The notes: a model not told the origin generated them from the sequence alone. Counted from the stretch's first letter, positions 49,034 through 60,927 are shown. The stretch is 64,000 nt of DNA from Lolium rigidum (GCF_022539505.1 NC_061510.1:401184249-401248248), one strand, 5' to 3'. Numbers and translations are program-made.

Positions 49034-52000
49034 TCACCCTTGCGGAGTTTCCCTTTCCTCAGGTACCTTTGACTCCTCCTCAAGCCTGTCGACAATTATA
49101 TGGGCGGGTGCTAAAACCTTCGGGTACAGCTCTTCAAAATCACCAGTTGCATTGGCGATAGATAACAAGCAAGCTGAAGGATAACAAGCAAGCACAAGGG
49201 CAAGCGTACACTTGGCCCCTGCAAAAACTTGAGATCTTACTAGCTCCCGAACCTTCTTGGCATTTCCAAACTCAGACATCAAAGTCAAAAGAGTAGGAGG
49301 AACTGCATTCAAAGGAAACATCGTCTTCCAAACTACCCTCATAGCCTTGTAGCACTTGTCGAAGAACTGGTGGACCTATTGCACTCGATCCTGAAATTTG
49401 ACGACAGCTGAGGCCTTCGAGTGTTCCCGCAAGAAAATCTCTTCGGATGAGGAAAGCTGAGTCAAAGCATGCACTCGCTCGTGTATCCGCTTGTTCTCTT
49501 CCACATGGTTCAACGCTATGACTGGCGAAAGAATCAATAAAGACTTAGACAAGAAGTTGCTAGCAAACAGGCAAAGGGATCAGGAAACTTACAGTTTAAA
49601 CTTTCGGTAGCCTTATGCAGCTCGCCAAGAATGTACCGCTCCACGTCAGCTGCAATCTCGCTCTTTTTATTGACGATGGCAGCTAAGGCATAAGTGCTGC
49701 GTAAGTCCTTTTCCATCTGCGTGACCCGGTCCTTCATCCGCTGGATCCGATCACTTTCAGGAAGAGCACCCGATGAGTCGTCAACAAACGAGGGCACTGG
49801 GAAGACCTGCAGAAAATACCGTTATAAAGGGATGATGGATACGGTACAGCCGAACATCCAAAATAACTCCCATCGGGAGAAGTGCAAGAAAGTGATATCA
49901 TAACAAAAGCGTGCTAACAACACTGCTAGCACGGAGTTTATTACAAGCACAAGTTTTGCGGCAGAACAATGTTTCGCATCAGCTTAAGGCACAAGTTTGT
50001 TACAAGAATCAAGGGAGTTGGGTCTGAGTTGATAAACTGGGTCCAGCCGACGACTTCCTTGATGAAACCAGTTCAAGGAGATGACGGGCACAAGTAAGAG
50101 CAGATGCCTTAAAGGTGCTCAAATCAACAAGCTGCCGGCCGTCTCGCTCTTTCGGAAGCCCCTTAGTCATTTCCTCGATGTCACCCTTAAAGCCGTAACC
50201 CATCATAAGTTGGAAGGCAAGGACAGCACCAAAAGTGCGCGATGTACGCTTGAATACCTCGATAACCTCCTTGGTGTCAACCGCGAAGGTATCGATCAGC
50301 TGTCCCAGGGTCTTTTCTTGCTTGATCTTGGGGAAGATCATCGAGTGCATCCGCGCCAAGGCACCCTTCCCGTTTACAAGAAGCTCTTGTGTAAGCTGGT
50401 GAGAAGCGAGGATCGTTGATACAACATTTGCTGGGGAGTTATTTGGAACCCTTTCCAGGGCATCGACAGGGATGTTCGCTGCTTCTGCAGTAGAGAGGAA
50501 GGAAAAAATTCAGTCATTGACAAAAAGTTTGAATCCATAAGTACGTCATTCGACAGAAGTATAACAGAAATTACCAAGCAAGGCCAAAGAAGACTGGCGA
50601 AGGACTTCATCCTTTTCGGCTGCTCGAGCTTCAGCCGCCAGCCTGGATGCTTCCTCCTCCTTTAGCTTCTCTTTTAGCCTGATTAGTTCCTCCTTCAGAG
50701 AATCAATCTCTTGGCGAGCCGCAGCAGCTATCTTGACTGCGCCATCCAATTTAGAGGAAGAGGATTCGACTTCCTCTTGCAGCCGAGCCTTGTCAGCTTC
50801 TAGAGAAGTGAATCGGGAGGCGAAAACCTCCAAGAAAGAGATAACGCCTCGCAGGTCCTTAAGAGAGAAAGAAAAACAGTTAAGCAAGGCACGCTCCAAG
50901 ATATCTGAATTGCAATCAGAAGAGGACTTACAGAAAAAGGAGCCGCAGTGGCAGCAGTTGGAGAAACATCCTTCTCTTTGGAAAGGGGAGAGGCAGTCGA
51001 TGCTTGAGCCATGGGGGCAGCCTTAAGAGCTGAAGCTTCGGAAGCCGCCACGACCGGCGAGGCAGCATCAGATTTGGCCTTTTTAGGCGGAGGCTCGATA
51101 AATCCCTCGTCGCTGCAAAGGTGAATGGTCGACTATGATTATAAAAGGGGTGTGAAAAGTAAAAAAAGGCAAAGTATAACTTTAGAAAAGAACTACTTAC
51201 ATGTCGAAGAGATCATCTTCATCGGCAAAGCCGCCGGTTGATCTCTTCGCAGGAGAAGCTCTGGCCCCTTCCGCAGCTGCATCAACAAAAGTATCACGAT
51301 CAGTATCGGCGTTACGCACTGATACATCTGCGACACAAGTGTTATCGGCTGAGGAGGGAAGGTCAGTGTGGGCAACTTCGAGATCCATCAGACCATTATA
51401 TTCATCCTCTGGACCTGTTTGCTCGGTGGTGTGAAAATCTACGGGCATTGAGGAGCCTCTCCCCTCAGAAATATCATCCGGTGAATCACGTGTATTTTCA
51501 GAAGCCATGGGGATCTGGCGAAGAAAAATGACAAGTAAGAACATAGGTAATTATGTCAGCTAAGAAAAAAGGCATAGTAGGAATGTGAATAAAGAAAAAT
51601 ACCCCTGATGGTGGATGATCAACGTCAAGGGGAGCATAAGAAGAGATCAGCGGAATCGAATCTTCCTGGTTAAAGGAAGTAAGACGACGGACTTCGTCAA
51701 GCAGCTCCTTTTCTGATAAATCGGCAGCATTAATCCTGGTTTCATCCTTTGGACCTGAGTACAACCACATCGGGTGAACTCTGGCCATGACTGGCTGGAC
51801 TCGACGCTTCAGGAATACTGCTGCCACCTCTGTACCAATCATAGTTTGGCCGTCGGCCTCTTTGATGCGAAGGAATTTGGCAAACAATTCTTCGGCTGAA
51901 GCCCTACTTATCGGAAAATCCAGCGGAAAAACACCTATTTCAAAACGGGATGCTCTTGGCTAATACCACCATTCATTGTCTATCCCTAGCCTTGGTGCCA

Positions 52001-52969
52001 ACCCACAACGAGAAATCATTCATTAGGAGCAGGATACCTATACTTACCCATCTTTCAGGACCTTATATTTGTTTATTTCGTTCATTAATTCGTTAAAAGA
52101 GCCAACCTAAATTAGGTGAAACCAAGGCGAATTTCGGTATAAGCAATTCCGAAAGAAGTTTGTTGCCCTGCTGTATCAAAATCGATATCAAAATCAAAAA
52201 GATGAAAGATGTACAATCCAATTTCTCGATTCAATAGAAGCCCAAAGCTTTCGTCGGCTGAGAGAATATTCTTCCAAGAGTTCTTGGGCTTGGCTTCAGA
52301 AACATCGGTATAGCAAGGCAGCCGACACTCGGGTGACGAGGAGTCCTTGACGTAAAACCATTTCAGCCTCCATCCTTGCACGGACTCTCTCATTGGGAAA
52401 TTAAAGTAATTGACCTTTGAGCGAGCAACAAAACCTACTCCTCCGGTGACAAAGTACCCATTACTATTGTTGTATCTCTTCACATAGAAGATCTTCTTCC
52501 ACAGCCCGAAATGGGGTTCGATACCCAAGAACGCCTCGCAAAGGGTGATGAACACAGCAACATGGAGGATTGAGTTGGGGGTAAGTTGCCATAATTGGAT
52601 TTCGTACGTCCGCAAGAGATGGAGGAGGAATCCATAAGCGGGGAGCGAAAGGCCTCGGTGAAGGAAAGATAAGAACATCACAGTAAATCCAGCAGGAGGA
52701 TCAGGCCGAGAAATCGCACCTGGAAGGATCACATCTCCCGCATCGAAGGATATCAATCCTAGGCTTCGGGACCTCTTCTCGTCACGCTTGGTGACGGTTG
52801 ATGCTACCCAGTCTCCAGGTTTGACCATTGAGCTCGACGGCGCTGGCGGCGCCGGAGCTGGAGGAGGGGCGCTCGGAACGCTCACCTTCGGAAGAGAAGA
52901 GGAGGACTTGGCGGTGGCACCTCCGCTGGTGGAGCTAGCGGCGGCGGCAGGATTCTTCTTCTTCACCAT
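49034..52969 (-). pseudogene. Antisense intron-containing gene, Transposase_28 ('putative gypsy type transposon') family
   Basis: The ATG is at 52969. Exons in order: 52969 to about 52200, 52106-52048, 51954-51603, 51514-51201, 51112-50932, 50857-50575, 50484-50009, 49806-49593, 49521-49034. From exon 2 to exon 7, all introns are GT-AG and phases agree. The exon 1 to 2 junction is unresolved. Exon 1 has an Ala/Ser/Pro-rich start, then the family's conserved region (LISFDAGDVILPGAISRP, SILHVAVFITLCEAFLGI, VNYFNFPMRESVQGW). Exon 3 has RRVQPVMARVHPMWLYSG. Exon 6 and exons 8-9 encode charged, coiled-coil-like helices. In-frame stops occur at 50011-50009 (TGA) and 49378-49376 (TAG). Despite the Pfam name, no transposase activity is established. 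Such genes are known as additional ORFs of Tat retrotransposons and resemble plant mobile-domain-like proteins. Its promoter must lie in 52970-53945 on the minus strand. Confidence 0.72.
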
Positions 52970-53375
52970 CGTGGGATCTGAGGAAGATTGGAAAAACTGT
53001 GGTGGCGGCGCGACAATGGCGAAGGAAGGAAGAAGGGGGAGAATGAGGAGATACTGCGGGAACCGTGGAGAAGATTGGAAATTTTTTGCCCTTTGGAGAT
53101 TTTTGAGGAGAAGTTAAGAGTTAAGTAAGCACGTGGCGCTTGAGGAAGGGGAAGAACCGGCGGCCCACTACATCCACGATTGTGCGAAAATCGAGGAGCC
53201 ACCTCGATCGTTACGCGTATAGTGGTCAAGCCCTAAAAAACTGATTGCACAGAGCTAGGGCAAGCCCATCAGGTCAGGACCCGTCAAATCAGCCCGCAGC
53301 AGTTACACGTTAACAATGACGTCATAAATAAACTAGAGGCATTCGAAGGAAACATGAAAAGTTATCGGATGAAGG

Positions 53376-53945
53376 ACTTGAATTTACGCATGGATTGCAA
53401 GCATCCGAACCTAGACTCGGGGGCTACTCCCATCGGGAGCGCTGACGCGCACCCGATAAAAGAAGGCTCGACAGAATAAGCAGTCAAAGGAAGAAGGTTT
53501 GAGTATGTACTTAGACTCGATAAATACTCCCATCGGGAGGACGTGGTGCACACCCGTTAAAAGTTTTTTACACTCCAGGATCATGCCCGGGGACTTGATT
53601 CTGTGTAGGGTAACGTTGTTTTGCCATCGGCAGTTAACCAACAAAAGTTGGGCACGTTACTCATTATCCTTTGCGTAAAGAAAATATATCGGATGACCTA
53701 TGAAGACCTGCGAAAAATTCGGCAGAGGAATGTATTCGAGTAGAACAACTTGAGTCTACGCACGGATTGCAAGCATCCGTACCTAGACTCGGGGGCTACT
53801 CCCATCGGGAGCGCTGACGCGCACCCGATAAAAGAAGGTGAAGCAGATTCAAGATGAACAAGGACAATTAAGGAGAAGAATATCAAGAGAAGACATGCAT
53901 TAAGTCTCTACCCGAATTATCTTCGGCTAGACACTCGGGGGCTAC
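53376..53945 (+). repeat. Repeated PPT-like blocks before the 3' LTR of the Tat-like element
   Basis: The phrase actcgggggctact occurs near 53414, 53786 and 53934; the last abuts the 3' LTR and is the functional PPT. The first two stand in longer repeats (53376-53465 and 53748-53838) that share catcgggagcgctgacgcg. A weaker related block is near 53515-53560. Confidence 0.8.
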
Positions 53946-54487
53946 TGACGTGGGCATTACCCTTCGAGTAACCAGCGTTGCCCTATCCGATATTGTCTAA
54001 TTGGAGGCCCATGAAGATACCTGAAGGCGTGGTGGGCCTCTAGGTCGGCGCCCTAGAAGATTCCTTGATGTGCAAGACGAGGAAGCGAACAAACAAGGAA
54101 AGATTGGATCTAAACTATCGTAAATCTAGTCGTGTTCGGTTAGACCCCTTGAGACCCGACCTCCTATATAAAGGCCAGGAGAGGGGCTGCCGAGGGACAC
54201 AATCAATCTTAGCAATCTTAGCTAGGAAAAGCTTAGAGCTAGGTAACCCTAGCAATAGCAATCTCGACTAGATCTCAGCCGAACCATTCGGCACCCCATT
54301 GTAACCCATTGTTTTCATAATCAAAGGACAGACAGGCAGGACGTAAGGGTTTTACCTCATCGAGGGCCCCGAACCTGGGTAAATCGCTCTCCCCGCTTGT
54401 CTGTGAACCGATGTCTCGTGTCAGCCTACAGGATTCCATCAACCCTAAGCCCCTATCGGAGGGCATTGGCGAGGAGTACCCTCGACA
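53946..54487 (+). repeat. 3' LTR of the Tat-like element
   Basis: 542 bp, same length as the 5' LTR, about 2 percent divergent by eye. Confidence 0.9.
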
Positions 54488-54492
54488 ACGCG

Positions 54493-57400
54493 ACCCTCAC
54501 CTGATGTTGCTGTCAACTGCTGCTTTGAATACAGCAATCTCGGTTCCTAAGACCATGTTGCTGAAGGTACAAATTCAAAACATGGATATGTTGTTCTTGG
54601 TAGATTCGGGGAGATCTTCATGTTTCATTGACAGTCACAAAGCGCAGATGCTCAAGGGAGGAGCACCATTGCCTGATAGTGTCAATGTCAAGGTGGCTGG
54701 TGGTGCTATCTTGTCTTGTGCTGAATATTTTCCTCAGTTATCTTGGACAGTTGAGGGAAAAGAATTCTGTGATGATTTCAAGGTACTTGAATTGGGCAGT
54801 TATGATGGCATTATAGGCTTGGACTGGTTAGGAAAATATAGTCCTATGATCACACACTGGGAACAAGGGTGGATTGCAGTGCCTAAGGATGGACAGTTAG
54901 TGGTGTTACAGGGCGAAGGGTCACAGTTTTGTATCAATGCATTAGTAGGGTTAAATCTGATGAGTGATGCTGAAACACCAGTACCTATTCCTATTCCCCA
55001 GCCAGTGCAAGCTATATTGGACACATTTGCTTCTGTTTTTGCTTCTCATACTGGATTACCGCCACGGCGCAAATATGACCACCACATACCTCTAGTACCT
55101 GGTGCCCGTCCTGTATCCATGAGGCCTTATCATGTAGTGCCAGAACTAAAGACAGAAATAGAAAAAGAAGTCCAAGAATTGCTGGACCAGGGTGTCATTC
55201 AGCTGAGCAACAGTCCATTTGGTTCTCCAGTACTTCTAGTCAAAAAAGGGGACAAAACCTGGCGCTTAGTCGTCGATTAAAAGCACTTGAACGCTTTAAC
55301 AGTGAAAGGCAAGTATCCTCTCCCCATCATCGATGAACTGCTCGATGAATTGGCCGGTTCCAAGTGGTTTTCCATGCTTGATTTGAAGGCAGGGTATCAC
55401 CAGATACGTCTGGCCCCGGGCGAGGAAGCAAAGACAGCGTTTCAAACTCATAATGGCCACTATGAATTCAGGGTGATGGCATTTGGACTAACAGGAGCCC
55501 CTACTACATTTCAGCAGGCCATGAACGCCACCTTGGCCCCGGTTTTGCGCAAGTTTGCTTTGGTTTTCTTTGATGATATCTTGATCTACAGTCAAACTTA
55601 TGACGATCATCTACAGCACTTGGCAACTGTTTTGGGGATTCTGCAAAAGGAACAGTGGCAAGTTAAACTGTCCAAATGTGCTTTTGCCCAGGAGAAAATC
55701 AATTATCTAGGGCATGTGATCTCAGCTGCAGGTGTTGCGACTGATGCCACAAAAATTCAGTCAGTTGAGAACTGGCCAACACCAACGAATCTGAAGGAGT
55801 TAAGAGGATTTCTTGGACTTACTGGTTACTAAAGAAAGTTCATCAGACATTATGCCATTATCAGCCAACCATTGACTGCCCTACTTAAGAAAGGAGTGTT
55901 GTTTGTTTGGACAGATGACTCTGACACAGCCTTCCAAACCCTGAAGCAGGCTTTGACTACAGCTCCGGTTCTAGCTCTTCCTCGATTCGATGAACAGTTT
56001 GTGATCGACACTGATGCGTGTGATGTTGGTATTGGAGCAGTCTTGTCACAGTGTGGACATCCCCTGGCATATGTCAGCCATGCGTTGGGTCCCAAGAATA
56101 GAGGCCTGTCAGTATATGAAAAAGAATTCTTAGCTATCCTACTGGCAGTGCAGCAGTGGCGTTCCTATTTGCAAATTGGAGAATTCATAATTCAAACTGA
56201 TCACAAAAGCCTTGTTCATCTAACTGACCAGAGGTTGCATATAGAATGGCAGCAAAAAACATTAACCAAGTTAATGGGGCTGCAATATAGGGTGATGTAC
56301 AAGAAAGGAATTCACAATGGGGCGGCTGACGCACTCTCGAGGAAGCCCACGAGCAGCTCTCCATTGATGTCTGTAACAACAGTTCAGCCTGTTTGGCTCG
56401 AGTCTGTGCGTGCCAGCTATGAGGATGATGAGGTTGCACAACACCTTCTGCAGAAGTTTGCGGTGGCACCAACAACAGAGGGTGACTATAAGTTGGACCA
56501 TGGCATTCTGCGTTATCGAGGGCGCATTTGGGTAGGCCAAGATGAACAGCTGCAGCAGCGTATCATCTCAGCATTCCATGATAGTCCTCAGGGAGGCCAC
56601 TCGGGATTTCCTGTAACTTATCGCAGATTAACTTCCTTATTCAAGTGGCCATCTATGAAGAGTATGACGAGAGAATATGTGCGCACTTGCCACAGTTGTC
56701 AACAAGCTAAACCTGAGAGAATCCATCCACCAGGGCTGCTGCAACCGCTTCCGATTCCGTCTGCACCGTGGGAAACGGCGACCATGGATTTCATTGATGG
56801 GTTACAATCATCAAAAGGGCACAATTGCATCCTCGTTGTGGTTGACAAGCTTACCAAGTATGCACACTTCGTGCCATTGAAGCATCCTTACACAGCAAGC
56901 AAAGTCGCTGATCTGTTTGTGGACAACATTTACAGGTTGCACGGTATACCACTGAACCTAGTTTCAGACCGAGATCCTGTTTTCACTTCACTCTTCTGGC
57001 AATCAGTCTTTAAAGCCAGTGGTACCAACCTGAAAATGAGCACAGCAAACCACCCACAGACGGATGGACAAACGGAGAGAGTGAATCAATCAGTGGAATG
57101 TTATCTGCGTTGTTTCATCAGTGCACATCCTCAACATTGGGTTAAGTGGATCGCTCTCTGTGAATTCTGGTATAACACTAACTGGCATGCGTCATTGGGA
57201 AAAACTCCTTTTGAGCTTCTTTATGGCAGACAGCCTCGCTATTTTGGTATTTCTGCCTCGGACAAGATTGCATCAGCAGATACTCAGGCTTGGCTGGATG
57301 AGCGTGCCCTGATCCTGGCCTCAGTTCGTTAGCACTTGCTGCGTATGCAACAGCGCATGAAGCACTAGGCGGATAAGAACAGGACAGAGCGACAGTTTGC

Positions 57401-57980
57401 AGTTGGTGATGAAGTATTTCTCCGCTTACAACCCTATATTCAGTCATCTGTTGTCCGTCGTGTCAGCCAAAAGCTGGCATTCAAGTTCTTTGGTCCATTC
57501 AAGGTTATTGCGAGAATTGGGCAGGTCGCGTACAAGCTGGCACTACCTGAATCCAGCAGAGTGCACCCAGTCTTCCATGTCTCCCAACTGAAGCCATGTC
57601 TGGGTAAGCCTCGTCCAGTCTTGCAACAATTACCGTCACCACTTGATTTCTTTCAGATTCCCGTCAAGATTCTCCAGCAGCGTGCGCGCCAGGTTGGCCA
57701 CCGTACAGTCGCTCAAGTGCTGGTCCAGTGGAGTGGCTCATCGCCGGCGCAAGCTACATGGGAGGATCTGGACTCATTGCGCCAGCATTTTCCTCATGCT
57801 CCTGCTTGGGGGCAAGCAGGTCCTCAACAGCGGGGGAGTGTCAGCGACCTGTCTACTAGCGCTGATCAAGAGTTGGGTGGGAACGGTGCCGATTCAATAT
57901 CTTCGTCGCCAAGAAGCAAGGCCCGGCCCAGGAGAGAAAGGAAGGCCCCAGCTCGCTACACCGGTGCGGACTGGACCACC
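54493..57980 (+). pseudogene. Chromovirus pol: protease, RT, RNase H, integrase, chromodomain
   Basis: One frame carries almost the whole polyprotein after the Tat-like insertion. The protease region has LFLVDSGRSSCF at about 54592-54627 (the expected D-S-G). RT follows with LDLKAGYHQI (55378-55407) and the catalytic FFDDILIYS near 55568. RNase H has FVIDTDACDVGIGAVLSQ near 55999-56052. Integrase has a zinc-binding HX6H/CX2C (CHSC near 56690) and DDE residues in MDFIDG, LVSDRDP and TDGQTERVN. The end (about 57690-57790) resembles a chromodomain (LVQWSGSSPAQATWED). In-frame stops stand at 55278-55280, 55830-55832, 57330-57332 and 57366-57368. Product roles are cDNA synthesis and integration, with targeting by the chromodomain. 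It is defective as written. Confidence 0.88.
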
Positions 57981-58509
57981 TGAGGTCGGCCCTTTAGCTG
58001 CATCTATATAAGCTCGTCGTGAACCTATGCTTAGGCATGTTGTAAGTGTTAAGCTTCATGCACTAGCCACTTGAACCAAAAGTCCGAACTGATGGAAAGG
58101 GCTAAACAATCCACATATACACTTCACAACACCCCCACTCGCGTGTGACGGGAGAAGAGAAAGTCAACACGTGAAAGAAGAGAGCACACCGAAACAGCGG
58201 TGGCTAAAGAGGGGGCAACAACAATTTTTAGGCTTAATTGCGAAAACCATGTGAAAGCCAGGATTTGAACTTGAGACCTGGGGCTCTGATACCATGTTAA
58301 GCTTCATGCACTAGCCACTTGAACCAAAAGTCCGAACTGATGGAAAGGGCTAAACAATCCACATATACACTTCACAATAGTAAGTTAATCATGAACCTGG
58401 CAGTGCCGTGGAGACTCGCTCGGGGGTGGTTGGGAGGATAATCGAGCGAATTTCCTATTCCGTGTTGTGTTGCGTTGCTTGACGAGATCCGATCTAGCAG
58501 CACCTCACA
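57839..58509 (+). repeat. 3' LTR of the chromovirus, containing a TRIM
   Basis: It starts after the PPT gcgggggag with TGTCAGCGACC and ends CACCTCACA. Without the TRIM and its duplicated 5 bp it measures 333 bp. It has a 10-bp extra tract (gttgcgttgctt) compared with the 5' LTR. Confidence 0.9.
58047..58379 (-). mobile_element. TRIM (terminal-repeat retrotransposon in miniature)
   Basis: Two 85-bp direct terminal repeats (58047-58131 and 58295-58379) differ at one base by eye. The 163-bp interior lies between them. On the minus strand the PBS TGGTATCAGAGC follows the first repeat immediately (plus strand gctctgatacca at 58283-58294). A PPT, GAGTGGGGG, precedes the second. The target duplication gtaag stands at 58042-58046 and 58380-58384. 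It has no coding capacity. The element cannot move without enzymes from another LTR retrotransposon. Confidence 0.9.
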
Positions 58510-58514
58510 ATGAG

Positions 58515-58740
58515 CCAAGAAAACAAACTAGGGCCGGGTGAAAAAAATTTGGGCCGGGCGCCTAGGATTGAAAGGCACGACTGCCGATCGACCAGGATTA
58601 TCATCCTGGCGCCCGACTACTAAGCATTGCGTTGTGGAAGGTCTAATGCCATAACCGAACCACCCTTTTTACCCTTTAGTGATAGGCCACTATTTTTTTT
58701 TGAACATATAAGGGTTCCAAAGGACCCATGGCTTCCATTA
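58515..58740. other. Short unassigned flank of the chromovirus
   Basis: Continues the sequence left of 35040 after removal of the nest. It has palindromic-looking gggccgggcgcc / ggcgcccg phrases near 58550 and 58609, but I can name no element. Confidence 0.3.
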
Positions 58741-59335
58741 AACTGGTCACAATGAGAAATATTATAGACTAGTATCATGCATATAATATTAGTTTATGAT
58801 ACCACTTCTATAATGAATACTCCCTCCGTCCCAGTTCACAAGGCAAAGTTTTCAAATATCTTGGCCCAAGGTGAATTCTCATTGGCTCTAAATTTCCACG
58901 TAAAAACGTTAACATCGGCGCTGCAATTAATTGAGAAATTAAAAAGAATTTTATTTTCTACCATTTGATTGGTGGGATACTAAAGGAGGAGTCTTTTGCA
59001 TGCAATAATGAATCAGTTTTACTCCCACATTAAATGCAAATGTGCCTAGGAGGTGAGACATTTTGGGACAAATATTTTTTGGAACTTTGCCTTGCGAACT
59101 GGGATGGAGGGAGTAGTATCATAAGTTAGTATCATATTTTCATCACATTTAATGTTTTGTAGAATCTCAATACATGATACAATTTCCATCAAGTTTTCTA
59201 GTTTTACGTGCTATGATACCGTATCTACCTATAATACTACTCTCACCTCTCACTTCATTAATTGTTGTGCCATATAAGATTTTTGCCAACATGACATAGA
59301 CGATACTACTTATGGTACTTCCATTGTGACTAGTC
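58741..59335. mobile_element. Tourist-like MITE carrying a nested Stowaway
   Basis: The ends aactggtcacaatg and cattgtgactagtc are inverted repeats (12 of 14). TTA stands at 58738-58740 and 59336-59338. Without the nested element it is about 300 bp. TTA duplication fits PIF/Harbinger. The family is not recognised. Confidence 0.6.
58820..59113. mobile_element. Stowaway-like (Tc1/Mariner) MITE
   Basis: Long inverted ends (ctccctccgtcccagttcac, with complement of gttcgcaaggcaaag-type sequence on the right), TA at 58818-58819 and 59114-59115, 294 bp. It lies inside the Tourist-like element. Confidence 0.85.
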
Positions 59336-59338
59336 TTA

Positions 59339-60927
59339 TGATAAAAACACAGTTACAACACAATTAAAGCTACAACTTGTACTAAATGAGAGTTCATAAA
59401 GATAGTGCCTAGATGCATATGTTATCAAAGAGCTATTAAAAGCCATATTGTCTAAGCAAAAGAATACAAAAAGAGCCTGCTAGCCTGCCAGGAGGTCCGA
59501 TGAGAACCCAGACATGAATAACCGGTAATTGTATTCTTCAGGGGTCTCTTGCAATCTCGCCAACCGTAGAGCAAGTGGCTCAACCATCAATGGAATTAGT
59601 AGACGCGTCTGAGGTAAAGGATTGAGTTGTAAATCAAGAAGGTGCATTAACGAGCTCAATACATAAATATCTTCTCCGTTGAATCCGAGGAACGATTTCA
59701 AAGACGCTCTCACCCGTCTCTAGCTAATCAATCCGAGCGGCATCAGAAAGTATAGACAACATGAACAGTGGATTGCAAAGGACTTGATGTGTAGTAGCTA
59801 GACCATAATATTTAAAGCACAAAGAACTCACTACAACTCAGCAAACAAAGAGTACATGAATGCCTTCCAGAATGATATGCAAGGAGCATTGGTGTCAACA
59901 ATGGTGGAGCTAGAACAATATCGGCGGGGGTGCCAAGCTCGAAATATTTCCCATTGTGCTTCTCACTTAGCCTAAAATAGACCGGCATTTCAAGTTTTGA
60001 TCATAAGTATTTGTTAGTTTAGTTGTTGTTTGCACCTAATATATACACAAGGTTAGCCCAAATACTACTAGGTAAAAAGGGTTTTTGTATTTTTGAAGGG
60101 GGTGTCATGGCACCCCCTCCCCCCATGGCGCCCCCACTAGATACGACCTTGGGTATCAAGATGGTGGGGACAAAGCCTTTCATCAAAACATCCAGTACCG
60201 CACGCATCTGGGTGTATGCATCCTTACATTGGCCAGGCTGAGCAAAAAAAGGAACGGGGTGTGACATCCTGGCGCAGGGCTAAATAAGATTGATATGGTA
60301 CTCATATCATCAAGTTGCAACTTCTTTTCCGAAAACTCATCTCCAAAGAAGTTAGAGGTTAAGCGTGCTTGGCCCGAACCGATTTGAGGGTGGGCTAGTT
60401 TAGATATCCTGGTGAGTTGCGAGGGCGCTAACAGGCCCGACCAGGGGTGGTTGGGGTGTTACACAAAGTCCACTCCCACTTATACAGAGTAATCTGCATC
60501 AACATACTAAACTTCTTGCATAAGCTCATAGGCATAACACCACCCATATCTAACTTCTTCACATCTAATCTGGTAAAAAACCTCAGGCATCACGAAGTAG
60601 GTATGGTACTTACAGCAACCGGAGCGACAATTGAGACTGAAGGCTCGCAGTGGAACTCACAATACTTGGAACGAGGAAACATGGTTTCAGGCTGATGAAG
60701 AACCTGATCTTCTTTTGAATCTTAATTAAACGCATCACAATAGACATCGATGCTCATGATGAGTTTAAGCAAGATCAGCGCTCTGAACGTATCGATTCTC
60801 TTTCATCACTAGGGCATCCCATGCCTCATCATGTATCAAGCAAACGCGTCGGTGGCGACAAACCAAGCCCCCCCCCCCCCCCCCCCGTGACCCCTTCGAT
60901 GCACATCCAACACGAGAAGCGGAAGCC
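59339..60927. other. Unassigned intergenic DNA with a 19-base C run
   Basis: I see no convincing gene. A 19-base C run is at 60868-60886. The stretch 59900-60140 has G-rich and C-rich phrases (ggcgggggtgcc, ggcaccccctccccccatgg) of a type common around decayed grass repeats. Sequence from about 60720 may be the 5' part of the LINE that follows. Confidence 0.35.

Larger units (their letters stand above)
44591..54487 (+). mobile_element. Tat-clade-like Gypsy element with gag-protease and an antisense gene
   Basis: Two 542-bp LTRs (44591-45132, 53946-54487) are flanked by acgcg at 44586-44590 and 54488-54492. Sense-strand genes end after the protease at 48323. No RT or integrase is present, so it is non-autonomous. 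The 49.0-53.0 kb part carries an intron-containing gene on the opposite strand. Additional genes between the polyprotein and the 3' LTR, sense or antisense, are a known habit of the Tat lineage. Repeated PPT-like blocks precede the 3' LTR. Confidence 0.87.
35045..58509 (+). mobile_element. Reina-like chromovirus (Gypsy) hosting three nested elements
   Basis: The target duplication is atgag at 35040-35044 and 58510-58514. The 5' LTR is 323 bp. The 3' LTR is 671 bp because it contains a TRIM. Once the Angela-type element, the Tat-like element and the TRIM are removed, about 5.46 kb remain. Their order is LTR, PBS, gag, protease, RT, RNase H, integrase, chromodomain-like C terminus, PPT, LTR. 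The short LTRs, small total size, iMet-type PBS and chromodomain point to the Reina clade. All three insertions have intact duplications, so the order of events is clear: this element came first. Four in-frame stops and a gag stop make it defective. Confidence 0.9.

Noticed and set aside
58283..58294. gctctgatacca as part of a tRNA gene
   Set aside because: It is the complement of the TRIM primer binding site. No cloverleaf can be built around it.
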